Source of the DNA: a virus
DNA: 36,567 bases
Strand: one strand, 5' to 3'
Virus record (IMG/VR): IMGVR_UViG_3300031726_000758
Coordinates: 1 to 36,567 of that record
The notes beneath the pieces were generated by a model. It saw only the letters and a list, made by a program, of their open reading frames with translations, was not told where the DNA came from and made no database searches. Positions 14,831-22,299 of this stretch are shown in pieces (positions within the stretch are counted from its first letter, which is position 1; each line of letters opens with the position of its first letter). Made by a program: the position numbers and the translations under genes.

Positions 14831-16141
14831 ATGTTATTCGAAGCACAAATAAGGAATCTGAAGTACGTCCGAGATAGTAATCATAAGATCTACATTTGGG
14901 ACGGCTCAGTACGAAGCGGAAAAACAACGAATGTGGCAGCCTGCGTGCCAATTATGATGGAAAGGCTTCCTAATGAAGAGTTTTGCCTTGTCGGTGTCAG
15001 TCAAGCAACGATAGAGAGGAATATCATTCGATCTTTCAAGCAAATGTTTGGAGATCACAATGTGATATATAAACAAGGTGACAAGCCCAAGGTCTTTGTA
15101 TGTGGACGCATATTCCATTGCATAGGGGCGAGCGACCTGCGATGCGAAGCGAAGATCAAAGGGGCTACATTTGCTGCTTGTATTGTAGATGAAGCGTCTG
15201 AGATGCCTCAGGAGGTGTTTCTAGCCCTGATTCAGAGGATCAGTGTCCCAGGAGCCTTTATGATGTGCACGACCAATCCGGACCATCCAGGGCACTGGCT
15301 GAAGACGGAATTCATAGATAAGGCCGAGGAGGTGGGTGTAAAACATTTCTTGATGAGATTAGAAGACAATCCCTCGTTGCCAGAGGATTATATAAGGACC
15401 CTGAAAGCCAGTAACACCGGAGTCTGGTACAAAAGGTTTGTGCTGGGTGAATGGGCCAAAGCGGAAGGGTTAGTCTTCCCAGCGTTCGGAGAAGATTGCA
15501 TAATCAGAGAACCTAAGCCTTTAAGTCCCCAATGGTCGTGTGCCGTTGATGCAGGAACAAAAAATCCTTGTGTGTTCTTGGCGATCGCTCAAGACCCGAG
15601 CGGCTGGCCCCGGATATGGGTGGATGAGGAGCGGTATTTCAACTCTCAGAAGGAGGGATACTATAAAAATGAAATGGACAACGTGCTCGATTGCATCGAC
15701 TTCTGCGTAGAGCGCGGAATAGGAGAAGTTTTATTAGATCCTTCGGCACTATCGTTCGCAATAACCCTTAAAAGGGAAGCCAGGCGCCAGGGCATTCATC
15801 TCAATGTTATTAAAACTGATAATACAAAACGATGGAAAGATAACACCAAGGGGATAGCAACGATTAGCAACCTGCTAGGCACGGGAGATCTGAAAATCAG
15901 AAGCAGATGCACAAACTTGATCCGGGAACTGCATTCGTATTCCTGGAAGAATAATACGCAGTATTCAGAGTCTGAAGAGGCGATAAAGGTTGATGATCAC
16001 TGCATAGATGCGCTGAGATATTATCTGAATACACGCCCCATCCGGGAGAGCAAACCGGCTAAGCATTTATGTTATAACGGGTTAACCGAGAACCCTGAGA
16101 AGTTTGTGGTTAAATGCAATAACCTTAGAGTGTTATTCTAA
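14831..16141 (+). CDS. Terminase large subunit
   Basis: The 436-residue protein is a complete two-domain packaging motor of the PBSX/T4-like group. The ATPase part has the Walker A loop GSVRSGKTT (residues 25-33) and Walker B CIVDEAS (about 117-123), followed by the coupling segment MMCTTNPDHPGHW. The nuclease part has AVDAGTKNP (first acidic residue, around 240), EVLLDPS (second) and VDDHCIDALRYYL (third, near the C-terminus), the RNase H-like set that cuts the concatemer. It would pump DNA through the portal. It starts a rightward unit, has no visible Shine-Dalgarno, and ends nine bases into the oppositely oriented gene 16133-16381. No small terminase subunit is recognisable upstream. Confidence 0.9.
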   Translation: MLFEAQIRNLKYVRDSNHKIYIWDGSVRSGKTTNVAACVPIMMERLPNEEFCLVGVSQATIERNIIRSFKQMFGDHNVIYKQGDKPKVFVCGRIFHCIGASDLRCEAKIKGATFAACIVDEASEMPQEVFLALIQRISVPGAFMMCTTNPDHPGHWLKTEFIDKAEEVGVKHFLMRLEDNPSLPEDYIRTLKASNTGVWYKRFVLGEWAKAEGLVFPAFGEDCIIREPKPLSPQWSCAVDAGTKNPCVFLAIAQDPSGWPRIWVDEERYFNSQKEGYYKNEMDNVLDCIDFCVERGIGEVLLDPSALSFAITLKREARRQGIHLNVIKTDNTKRWKDNTKGIATISNLLGTGDLKIRSRCTNLIRELHSYSWKNNTQYSESEEAIKVDDHCIDALRYYLNTRPIRESKPAKHLCYNGLTENPEKFVVKCNNLRVLF

Positions 16142-16381
16142 AAGACCCGGGTCGTAGATTTCCTTAAGGATCGAATCCTTCAACGTGGCAGCATAAGGCT
16201 TAAACCAAGGCTCTTCAGAGATGGGACAATCGGAACATTCTAAATGCTCGATCAGCTCAATCCATTCTTGCCAGTCTTCACAGCTCTCTACATAGGGATC
16301 TTTGAATGCAGAAAAGCGAGAAGCGTTGTTTTCTTTGTACCAGTTGAATTGAGAGTTTAGGTCGAAAAAAAATGATTTCAT
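16133..16381 (-). CDS. Small acidic protein of 82 residues, unknown
   Basis: The frame encodes an acidic, Trp- and Phe-rich protein (MKSFFFDLNSQFNWYKENN, DWQEWIELIEHLECSDC, EEPWFKPYAATLKDS). It is a lone minus-strand gene: its end overlaps terminase by nine bases and its start is only 14 bases from the divergent thymidylate kinase. No Shine-Dalgarno is seen before ATG 16381, and the upstream sequence is C-rich on this strand, so expression is uncertain. The composition looks like a real globular protein rather than a chance frame. The function is unknown. Confidence 0.45.
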   Translation of the reverse strand: MKSFFFDLNSQFNWYKENNASRFSAFKDPYVESCEDWQEWIELIEHLECSDCPISEEPWFKPYAATLKDSILKEIYDPGLLE

Positions 16382-16395
16382 AGAGAAGGGGGGTT

Positions 16396-16998
16396 ATGTT
16401 TATCACTATTGAAGGAATCGATGGCGCAGGAAAAACGACTCTTGCACGTTCATTATGTAAATATTATGTTGGATCGAGATATTACCACTTTCCTGTTTTC
16501 AGGGTCATGCGTAGTCTCATATACAGCCCATTAACAGGTAATTATGCCAGATTTTTTCTATTTCTTGCGGATATGAGTCACGCGCTAGAGGAGCTCATTA
16601 TTCCAGGGCTACGTAGGGGGTGCACTATCATATGTGACAGATATCATGATTCTACATTGGCTTATCAATGTTATGGATATTGGATGGAGCTGGAGGTTAC
16701 GGAAAAGATTTGGAAAATAGCTTCCCACGGATTAATGCCAGATATAACATTGCTTTTAGACCTGTCTCCGGAAGAGGGACGGCGGAGGGTCCAAGCTAGG
16801 AATAAAGAGCTTAATCAGAGCCTAGACGTGTTCGAAAAGGAGCCTAGAGACTTTCCTAAGCGAGTGAGGGAGGGGTTTTTAGCGCTCCAGAAGAAATATA
16901 GCGAAAGAATCTATATCCTGGATGCTGAAAAGTCGAAGGAAGAAATATTCAATGCAGCAAAATGCCTAATTGAAGATCCTAAACCAAAAATAAATTAA
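16396..16998 (+). CDS. tmk: Thymidylate kinase (dTMP kinase)
   Basis: The 200-residue protein has the normal length and motifs of bacterial-type dTMP kinases: the P-loop GIDGAGKTT (residues 7-15), the DRYHDSTLAYQ motif (81-91) and an Arg-rich lid region (RRRVQARN, about 129-136). It converts dTMP to dTDP with ATP, feeding dTTP synthesis. A strong AAGGGGGG ribosome site precedes ATG. Phages use this enzyme to raise nucleotide supply during replication. It is unusual here because it sits just after terminase, outside the replication operon at 27-31 kb. Confidence 0.9.
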   Translation: MFITIEGIDGAGKTTLARSLCKYYVGSRYYHFPVFRVMRSLIYSPLTGNYARFFLFLADMSHALEELIIPGLRRGCTIICDRYHDSTLAYQCYGYWMELEVTEKIWKIASHGLMPDITLLLDLSPEEGRRRVQARNKELNQSLDVFEKEPRDFPKRVREGFLALQKKYSERIYILDAEKSKEEIFNAAKCLIEDPKPKIN

Positions 16999-17009
16999 GG
17001 GAACGATGT

Positions 17010-17120
17010 ATGGAAAGGTCAAAATCAAACTGTGGTTGTTTCAACGAAGATTGCAATAGCATGTCGGCAAGAGCCCTTATGAAAAAAATGGGACGTGAAG
17101 ATTTTAAGCATCTGGATTGA
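17010..17120 (+). CDS. Very small Cys-containing protein of 36 residues
   Basis: An AGGGA site eight or so bases upstream precedes ATG 17010, eleven bases after the kinase stop. The peptide MERSKSNCGCFNEDCNSMSA continues with a basic tail and ends in LD. Three cysteines within eight residues could ligate a metal. An alternative start four bases earlier (ATG 17006) gives a 17-residue frame only. It may be a small phage protein translated with the kinase. The function is unknown and the evidence is ribosome site, spacing and composition only. Confidence 0.4.
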   Translation: MERSKSNCGCFNEDCNSMSARALMKKMGREDFKHLD

Positions 17121-17369
17121 TCCGTTTATCTACACGCAGCAGCAAGTCAAAGAAATGCTCTATGCCCCTTTCAGGTGATTGTGTGGTCGTGCTGTTTCTT
17201 GACTCTTTGGTGCGCATGAACAAATTCTATTTCATTTTTACTGCGCAAATATATCTTTGAAGGCAAATGATAGAAAAAGGCAAAAACAGCATGGCAAATG
17301 ATATTAACCTGTAGGACTTTGATATTGGCTTGCCATTTATAGAGCCAAAATGTTATTGGAGAGCGAATA
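17121..17369. promoter_or_regulatory. Intergenic region with GCAAATGATA repeats
   Basis: This stretch holds no gene. GGCAAATGATA occurs at 17262-17272 and 17293-17303, and a related GCAAATATA at 17245. The core GCAAATGA is the same as in the iteron-like array at 6466-6574. The region lies just upstream of the gene at 17370, so it may be a promoter or operator. No clear terminator or sigma-70 promoter pair is seen. Confidence 0.35.
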
Positions 17370-17909
17370 ATGAGCGGTCAGCTACGTAGATTAATTCAGG
17401 CATTGGAACGTGTCGAGCAGGTTATGTTGGAGATGGATCAAGCAGAGTTGATGGCACAACTGGCCACGACCGTGCAAATGATCGAAGATTGTTCTAATGC
17501 TGCTACTATTTGCATGCGCTTGATTGAATATCTGGAGAAAAAAATTAAGGAGAATCATCCTCAAATGATGGAAGAAGAAGCAAAAAAAATGCTGAAAGAT
17601 GAATTATTGAAAGAAATGGCGGAAGAATTGGATTCATGTCCTGATAACGGTAGTTATCGCTTTGCAAGAGACTTAATGCCCGAGCTGGGATATAAAAACT
17701 ATAAAAGATTTAAAGTTGGACCAATTGTAAAAGCTGTCCAGATGTGTCTACGTGGAGATGAGAATTTCACAGAAAACTTTCAAGAGGTGCGTCGAGAAAT
17801 CCACGGAAGGTTGCGTTCCGACTTTTTACTAAGCGATTATGCCGTGGGTTGGGTAACGTACTACGCCGAAGAAGAAACGGGTTTTCAAAAATCACACCCT
17901 AAGCCGTAA
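17370..17909 (+). CDS. Helical protein of 179 residues, unknown
   Basis: GGAGAG eight bases before ATG supports the start. The N-terminal half is helical and likely coiled coil (MSGQLRRLIQALERVEQVML, then LIEYLEKKIKENHPQMMEEE). The C-terminal half is mixed with RFARDLMPELGYKNYKRFK and a final aromatic segment (AVGWVTYYAEEETGF). No known domain is recognised. It ends the rightward unit and overlaps the oppositely oriented 51-residue membrane protein gene by 25 bases. A small terminase or regulator would fit by size, but no helix-turn-helix is convincing. Confidence 0.55.
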   Translation: MSGQLRRLIQALERVEQVMLEMDQAELMAQLATTVQMIEDCSNAATICMRLIEYLEKKIKENHPQMMEEEAKKMLKDELLKEMAEELDSCPDNGSYRFARDLMPELGYKNYKRFKVGPIVKAVQMCLRGDENFTENFQEVRREIHGRLRSDFLLSDYAVGWVTYYAEEETGFQKSHPKP

Positions 17910-18040
17910 GTGACAATAAAATATTTCTCCACATTGCTACTGGCACTCGTTTCGACGCCTACAGAGTAGTAGAGATGGTCGTTCAGGTAAAAATAGACTA
18001 AGACACCGAGCAGCGCACAAATAAGGCCTTTATTATTCAT
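17885..18040 (-). CDS. Small single-pass membrane protein of 51 residues
   Basis: The frame (MNNKGLICALLGVLVYFYLN) has one N-terminal hydrophobic helix at about residues 4-20, preceded by a short basic start, then a polar tail ending YFIVTYGLGCDF. Its ATG lies inside the last eight bases of the gene at 18033-18248, so coupled translation is likely. Its 3' end overlaps the convergent gene 17370-17909 by 25 bases. A small inner-membrane protein in a late operon could act in lysis (holin or antiholin) or superinfection exclusion, but nothing in the sequence decides this. Confidence 0.5.
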   Translation of the reverse strand: MNNKGLICALLGVLVYFYLNDHLYYSVGVETSASSNVEKYFIVTYGLGCDF

Positions 18041-18248
18041 CTTCATCAGGCCGTTCACACTCATACATCGCCCTCCATATGCTCATAACCCATAAATTAC
18101 AATGGTACTCCTCTTCTTTTATGCGCTCTTCCGGGCGAAGAGGAGGAAATGAATCATCATCACCCCTCTTAAAACTGGCCCAAATCTCTGCTTCAACTTC
18201 ATCTGTAATCTCTGGAATCCATGTAGGAGAATTCTCATCATTCTTCAT
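18033..18248 (-). CDS. Small acidic protein of 71 residues, unknown
   Basis: I start at ATG 18248, after GAGGTG at five-base spacing; a GTG two codons earlier is the alternative. The protein is acidic with Trp residues (MKNDENSPTWIPEITDEVEA, EIWASFKRGDDDS, LWVMSIWRAMYECERP). The start overlaps the 3' end of the repeat-rich gene 18238-19635 and the stop overlaps the start of the membrane protein gene, so the three form a coupled set. The function is unknown. Confidence 0.55.
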   Translation of the reverse strand: MKNDENSPTWIPEITDEVEAEIWASFKRGDDDSFPPLRPEERIKEEEYHCNLWVMSIWRAMYECERPDEDE

Positions 18249-19635
18249 CTTCACCTCGTGCCTCTAACTTATCATGCAATTGCTTTAACTCCTCCTCAAC
18301 GACCTTAGCAGCCCCGACAGCAGCAGCGGATTTAGCACGGAGATAATGTTGTCTTAACAAAGGATCACGGCTGATACGGCGGTAGATGTCTTTGCCTTCT
18401 TTAGTTAACGCAGCGCCTGCGGCAGCCCATTTACTTCCAGCACGCGCAAAGGGAACAAAGTGGAGGAGGTACGCCAGATGATAAGCGTCGTTATTTTTGA
18501 AATGAGACCGGAGCCATTTTAATGCCCCTGGATTCTGGTGGTGAGTTGAATAGGCATGGTCAGCAGCTTTATTTAAGACAGAGAACTTTTCAGCGCCAGG
18601 GGCTTTGTAAGCAGCGGACTTGATGTCTTGGCTGACGTTGAAGAGGATTTTATTGATCTGATCGACTTCGGATTTGGAGAAGCGTTTGTCTTTAAGAACT
18701 TTTCCGATGGATTGGTTGACGTCATGAGCGGCTTTTATAGACTCATCGATAGTGGCCTTAGGGATCTCGCTCTTGCCGTGGAGAAAGGCCCTTTTCATGC
18801 CGCCAAGGTGGGATTTAATAAGCGAGTAAGCCTCAGGATTAGCAATAACCTTGGACTCATGAAACGCTTTCTCAATCGGGTCTAGAACAGCCTTGATAGG
18901 AATGATCTTGCCTTTGGGCATAACAGCTTTGGCTAAGCCGTAGACTTTTTTAGCAGCGCGTCCAGGATTAGTGGGAGTTAGCAACTCAGCAGCAAGAGCG
19001 GTCTTGTGTAAACCCGCTTGCCTTAGGGCATCTCCAAAAAGACCCGCGGTGATTGCCCAGGGAGCAGCCCCAGAAGCAGCAGCAGTGAAGGCAGCATTAG
19101 GAACGGCTTTTTCTAGGTAATTTTCTAAGGTTCCACCAAAACCTGGAGCGCGCTTAGAGAAGTAGTCCGGAGCAATAAGGCTTTCTAAGGATTTTTGATG
19201 CTCTTCAGAAGTGGGATTGGCCAGGTTGTAATTTTCTTGCGGAACTCCAGGGGAAATCTCAGGGGCCTTACCAGTGCGAGCGAATTTAGTGAGATATTTG
19301 TCTTCGGGCTCTTCTTCTAAACCGGCTGCGCCGAGACGGGCTAGAGAGCCGATGGTTGAGGTTAAGCCGCGAGAAAGGCCTTTATGGAGGCCACGGAAGG
19401 TGTTTTTGAGGTAGTTATCGTCGGGTTCTTCGTCCGGGTCATAAGGGGCCTTATCGGAGGCTTTGACGCGATATTTAGCCCAGCGCTTGTCGAAGTCTGT
19501 GAGGGGGCTCTCTTCTGGAGCGTTATCTTCGGATGCGTTATCTTCGGATGCGTTATCTTCGGATGCGTTATCTACGCGGTATTTAGCCCAGCGCTTACTG
19601 AAATCGGAATATTGATCTGGATCGGCAGCAGCCAT
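18238..19635 (-). CDS. Repeat-containing protein, possible ejection protein
   Basis: The 465-residue protein has an N-terminal part with a duplicated motif, F(S/D)KRWAKYRV, at about residues 12-21 and 48-57, separated by a tandem DNASE-type repeat encoded by 15-bp units (19520-19575). A long Ala- and Lys-rich helical region follows, with hydrophobic stretches (AVPNAAFTAAASGAAPWAIT, LLHFVPFARAGSKWAAAGAA) and a helical C-terminus (AAKVVEEELKQLHDKLEARG). Large, helical, Ala-rich proteins with repeated short motifs downstream of head genes are typical of podovirus internal (ejection) proteins that enter the host with DNA. This role is inferred. It lies ten bases after the similar-style gene 19646-21007. 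Confidence 0.5.
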   Translation of the reverse strand: MAAADPDQYSDFSKRWAKYRVDNASEDNASEDNASEDNAPEESPLTDFDKRWAKYRVKASDKAPYDPDEEPDDNYLKNTFRGLHKGLSRGLTSTIGSLARLGAAGLEEEPEDKYLTKFARTGKAPEISPGVPQENYNLANPTSEEHQKSLESLIAPDYFSKRAPGFGGTLENYLEKAVPNAAFTAAASGAAPWAITAGLFGDALRQAGLHKTALAAELLTPTNPGRAAKKVYGLAKAVMPKGKIIPIKAVLDPIEKAFHESKVIANPEAYSLIKSHLGGMKRAFLHGKSEIPKATIDESIKAAHDVNQSIGKVLKDKRFSKSEVDQINKILFNVSQDIKSAAYKAPGAEKFSVLNKAADHAYSTHHQNPGALKWLRSHFKNNDAYHLAYLLHFVPFARAGSKWAAAGAALTKEGKDIYRRISRDPLLRQHYLRAKSAAAVGAAKVVEEELKQLHDKLEARGEDEE

Positions 19636-19645
19636 AGAATGTTAT

Positions 19646-21007
19646 TTACTCCGCACCCTGGTTAGCGGCCTCAGACTGCGTAGCTTCAGACTGCGTAGCT
19701 TCAAACTGCGTAGCTTCAAAAGCCTTCAGGTCTTTGTAAGGAATATTATACATATGACCATCAGGACCACGCACAGAAATGGTCTTGTTACCGTTTTTCT
19801 TCATAAATCTCTTTTCGGCAGCTTCAATGAGATGCTCTTGCATCATAGGATCAGCACGGCCGTACTTCTGGACGATTTTTTCGTATTCTTCGCCAGACTC
19901 AATGACATTACGACCCAGGTCTATGACGGCCTGGATAAGGCGTTTGCGAGCAGCAGGACTGTTATTTCCTTGGACAATCCCTTTACGTTGCTCTTCGATC
20001 TCAGCCATTAAAATACGGCCAGCGTAGTTATTACGAAGGTAGGTAGGAAGGAGGTTAGCAACTTCTTTACGGAACTCTTGCTCAGTAGCGTTGGCGAAGA
20101 AATTGGGATCTAAATCTAGCTTGCGGCCTATCATCTCTAAGAAAGCTAAAGGCTTCCCTGTGATCTTGCCAGTGTCATTAAGGGCTTTAAGGTTAAGACC
20201 CGAGGCGAGTGTTTTCTGACCTTCTGTAATGGATTTAGCAGCTTGCTGACGGAGAGGAGCATTTTCTTTTTCGTAGTGTAAGACGCGTTTGTTGTTTTCT
20301 AGGCGTTTGGCTTCATTGAGCTTATGCTCTCTTTCAGTGATGCCGCTAGCGCGAAGTTCACCCACGGTGGGAGGGGGCATGAATTCTAACTTTTCAATCG
20401 GCTGTAGCTTAGGCCTTTCAACTGGCTTGCCCGTGTCCGGATAAGATTGGTCCGCCTCAATAGAGGATAAAGTGGCCGCTGAAGCGTTAGCAGGATCATC
20501 TACCGTGTTGCCCTGAAGGGGCATATGAGTGTTTATAGGAGCCCTTCCGTAGTCTGAGTTAATCGTTTCGGGCTCTGGGCCGTTACCGGTTTGATTGTAA
20601 CTGTCAGGGGAAGGACGAGCGCTACGGGAGTGAGTGTCGGAGTAGAGTTGCTGATTAGCCTCTGAGCGCTGAGGACGCATCTGAGGACGCATCTGAGGAC
20701 GCATCTGAGCCCCCTGGGGCGGAAAGTACGGCGCGTTATTTTGAGATGAGGCCAATTCCTGCTTAGAGAGATTGTTCAGTAAAGCAATCCCTGCTTTTTC
20801 GGGAATAGCGCCAGACCGGACGGCATTTATGATTGTGGCCGGATCTTGTATCGCTTGAGGATTGTTTAGCAGATTAGCAATGCGAGATTTTTCTAACTGG
20901 GCAACTTTATTCCGAGCGCCTTCGTGAAGGTTCTGAGAGGATTGTGCAAGGCCTTGTAAGAGGGAGACGATGCCGCGGGGACGGTTGTTAGGGGGGAGGA
21001 TAAACAT
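19646..21007 (-). CDS. Repeat-containing helical protein, possible ejection protein
   Basis: The 453-residue protein has a helical N-terminus (LLQGLAQSSQNLHEGARNKV), a disordered Pro/Gln/Asn-rich part with three MRPQ units encoded by 12-bp tandem repeats (20671-20710), and a helical core from about residue 215 to 410 (EREHKLNEAKRLENNKRVLH, EQEFRKEVANLLPTYLRNNY). The C-terminal FEATQ/SEATQ repeat is encoded by 15-bp units (19676-19722). No enzyme motif is seen. It is probably a structural or ejected protein paired with the gene at 18238-19635. No good ribosome site precedes ATG 21007. Confidence 0.5.
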   Translation of the reverse strand: MFILPPNNRPRGIVSLLQGLAQSSQNLHEGARNKVAQLEKSRIANLLNNPQAIQDPATIINAVRSGAIPEKAGIALLNNLSKQELASSQNNAPYFPPQGAQMRPQMRPQMRPQRSEANQQLYSDTHSRSARPSPDSYNQTGNGPEPETINSDYGRAPINTHMPLQGNTVDDPANASAATLSSIEADQSYPDTGKPVERPKLQPIEKLEFMPPPTVGELRASGITEREHKLNEAKRLENNKRVLHYEKENAPLRQQAAKSITEGQKTLASGLNLKALNDTGKITGKPLAFLEMIGRKLDLDPNFFANATEQEFRKEVANLLPTYLRNNYAGRILMAEIEEQRKGIVQGNNSPAARKRLIQAVIDLGRNVIESGEEYEKIVQKYGRADPMMQEHLIEAAEKRFMKKNGNKTISVRGPDGHMYNIPYKDLKAFEATQFEATQSEATQSEAANQGAE

Positions 21008-21093
21008 TAGAGCGTTCTGCGGTTATATCTGTGTGGTGTACTGCGTTCTGTTATTAGCTCAGTATATCTCTAATATATATTAAATGTTTTTAA

Positions 21094-21681
21094 CTAATCT
21101 GGGAGGCGCATTGCGGACGAGCGGGGTAATGATGAATGTTCTTCCCGGATGGAATCTAATGGTGTGCGTTGCACATATTGGATCATGTGGGAGAGGAAGA
21201 GATCGTTCATTTCATCCATGGCCGTGGTAGCAGCATTCGGCTCGTGATTAAGATATTCCACAATAAATTCATCGTCACAAGTATTGGACTTCAGATAGTT
21301 ACAGGCCTCAGCGGGATCTGGTAACGGAATGTCACTACTACGACAAAGAGGCCGAGGGGGCAATATGATATCTAAAAGTTCTCTACAAACAAGTTCTATG
21401 GTAAGAATTCCCGTTTGGGCGGTCACGGCGGTACAAACCGAGGGGTCTTCAGGGTCATTGAATTGGGTGGCGTAAGTGTAGAATTCGTTATGACCGTTTC
21501 CAGCCCAGATGTGGTTGGTGGGTTTTATATCGGCAAAAAGAGGATGTGGTGGAAGACCGGGAGGGGGAAGTTTGGGGGTGAGGGTAAACACAAATCCTTG
21601 GTGGGGGATGGTTTGAATGTCTAAAATAATATTGTGAAGATGGCATAAGGCGAAAAGGGCTTGGAAGGCGCTGTAGAGCAT
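21094..21681 (-). CDS. Paralogue A of a tandem pair, unknown family
   Basis: I start at ATG 21681 (195 residues, MLYSAFQALFALCHLHNI), which follows AAGGA at eight bases. A GTG at 21729 would add 16 residues that are really the duplicated leader of the neighbouring copy. The core (IWAGNGHNEFYTYATQFNDP, then TGILTIELVCRELLDII) is strongly conserved with the gene at 21722-22270, as is QRTPLDSIR near the C-terminus. The middle and tail differ, here Pro- and Asn-rich. No known domain or membrane helix is recognised. Tandem duplication is clear. Confidence 0.65.
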   Translation of the reverse strand: MLYSAFQALFALCHLHNIILDIQTIPHQGFVFTLTPKLPPPGLPPHPLFADIKPTNHIWAGNGHNEFYTYATQFNDPEDPSVCTAVTAQTGILTIELVCRELLDIILPPRPLCRSSDIPLPDPAEACNYLKSNTCDDEFIVEYLNHEPNAATTAMDEMNDLFLSHMIQYVQRTPLDSIREEHSSLPRSSAMRLPD

Positions 21682-21692
21682 ATTGATTTCCT

Positions 21693-21710
21693 TTAATTGC
21701 TGTATAACAT
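21693..21710 (-). pseudogene. Vestigial third start site (five codons) between the paralogues
   Basis: Between the two paralogues the sequence GAAATCAATATG TTATAC repeats the ribosome site and first codons (ATG, Leu, Tyr, Ser) of both genes, then stops after five codons (MLYSN). The unit CATATTGATTTC occurs on the plus strand at 21679, 21708 and 22268. It looks like the remnant of a third copy or the footprint of the duplication junction. It could also act as a tiny leader that couples translation. Confidence 0.5.
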
Positions 21711-21721
21711 ATTGATTTCTT

Positions 21722-22270
21722 TTAATCACAGGTAAAGGGGTGGCGTTTTAACGTTTGATATTCAGCCCGGATGGAATCTAATGGTGTGCGTTGCACATAT
21801 TCCGCGACATGCAAGAAATACAGGTTATTCAATTTGTGTGCAACTTTTAGCATTTCTTCGTCTTCGTATTGATTTACGGTTTGTTTACAATCAAAATAGG
21901 GGCCCATATACGAATTGTCCATCAATACAATCTCTTTCGGGAAAAAACCTTCCGTATCTGTTATGATATCTAAGAGCTCTCTGCAAACCAGTTCTAAGGT
22001 TAAAATCCCCGTTTCAGCTGCTAATCCAGTACATACGTTCGGGTTCTCAGGGTCATTGAATTGGGTGGCGTAAGAATAGTGATCATTATAGCCATTACCA
22101 ATCCAGACTTCGTTTTTAGGTTTTATGTAGGAGAATGACTTTGCTTTGATCATCTGGGAAGGAAATGAAATCTTTAAAATAAATCCTTTCAATTCATTCA
22201 CTTTCATTTCTATTGAAATATTGGTTGTCATACAAAAACTAAGGAGAGCTTGCGTAGCACTGTAGAGCAT
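21722..22270 (-). CDS. Paralogue B of a tandem pair, unknown family
   Basis: The 182-residue protein starts MLYSATQALLSFCMTTNISI after GGA at eight bases. It shares with its downstream neighbour the N-terminal MLYSA-QAL, the block IKPKNEVWIGNGYNDHYSYA with TQFNDPENP, TGILTLELVCRELLDII and the late QRTPLDSIR motif. Divergence is concentrated between these blocks and at the C-terminus. The conserved WxGNG-YATQFNDPE block suggests a folded domain common to both; I do not recognise it. The pair sits between a repeat-rich membrane protein and the possible ejection proteins. Confidence 0.65.
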   Translation of the reverse strand: MLYSATQALLSFCMTTNISIEMKVNELKGFILKISFPSQMIKAKSFSYIKPKNEVWIGNGYNDHYSYATQFNDPENPNVCTGLAAETGILTLELVCRELLDIITDTEGFFPKEIVLMDNSYMGPYFDCKQTVNQYEDEEMLKVAHKLNNLYFLHVAEYVQRTPLDSIRAEYQTLKRHPFTCD

Positions 22271-22299
22271 ATTGATTTCCGGTAAAAGTTAATTAGGAT

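Noticed and set aside
21682-21729. GTG start for paralogue A
   Set aside because: The extension only reads through the duplicated leader region; both paralogues align from MLYSA.
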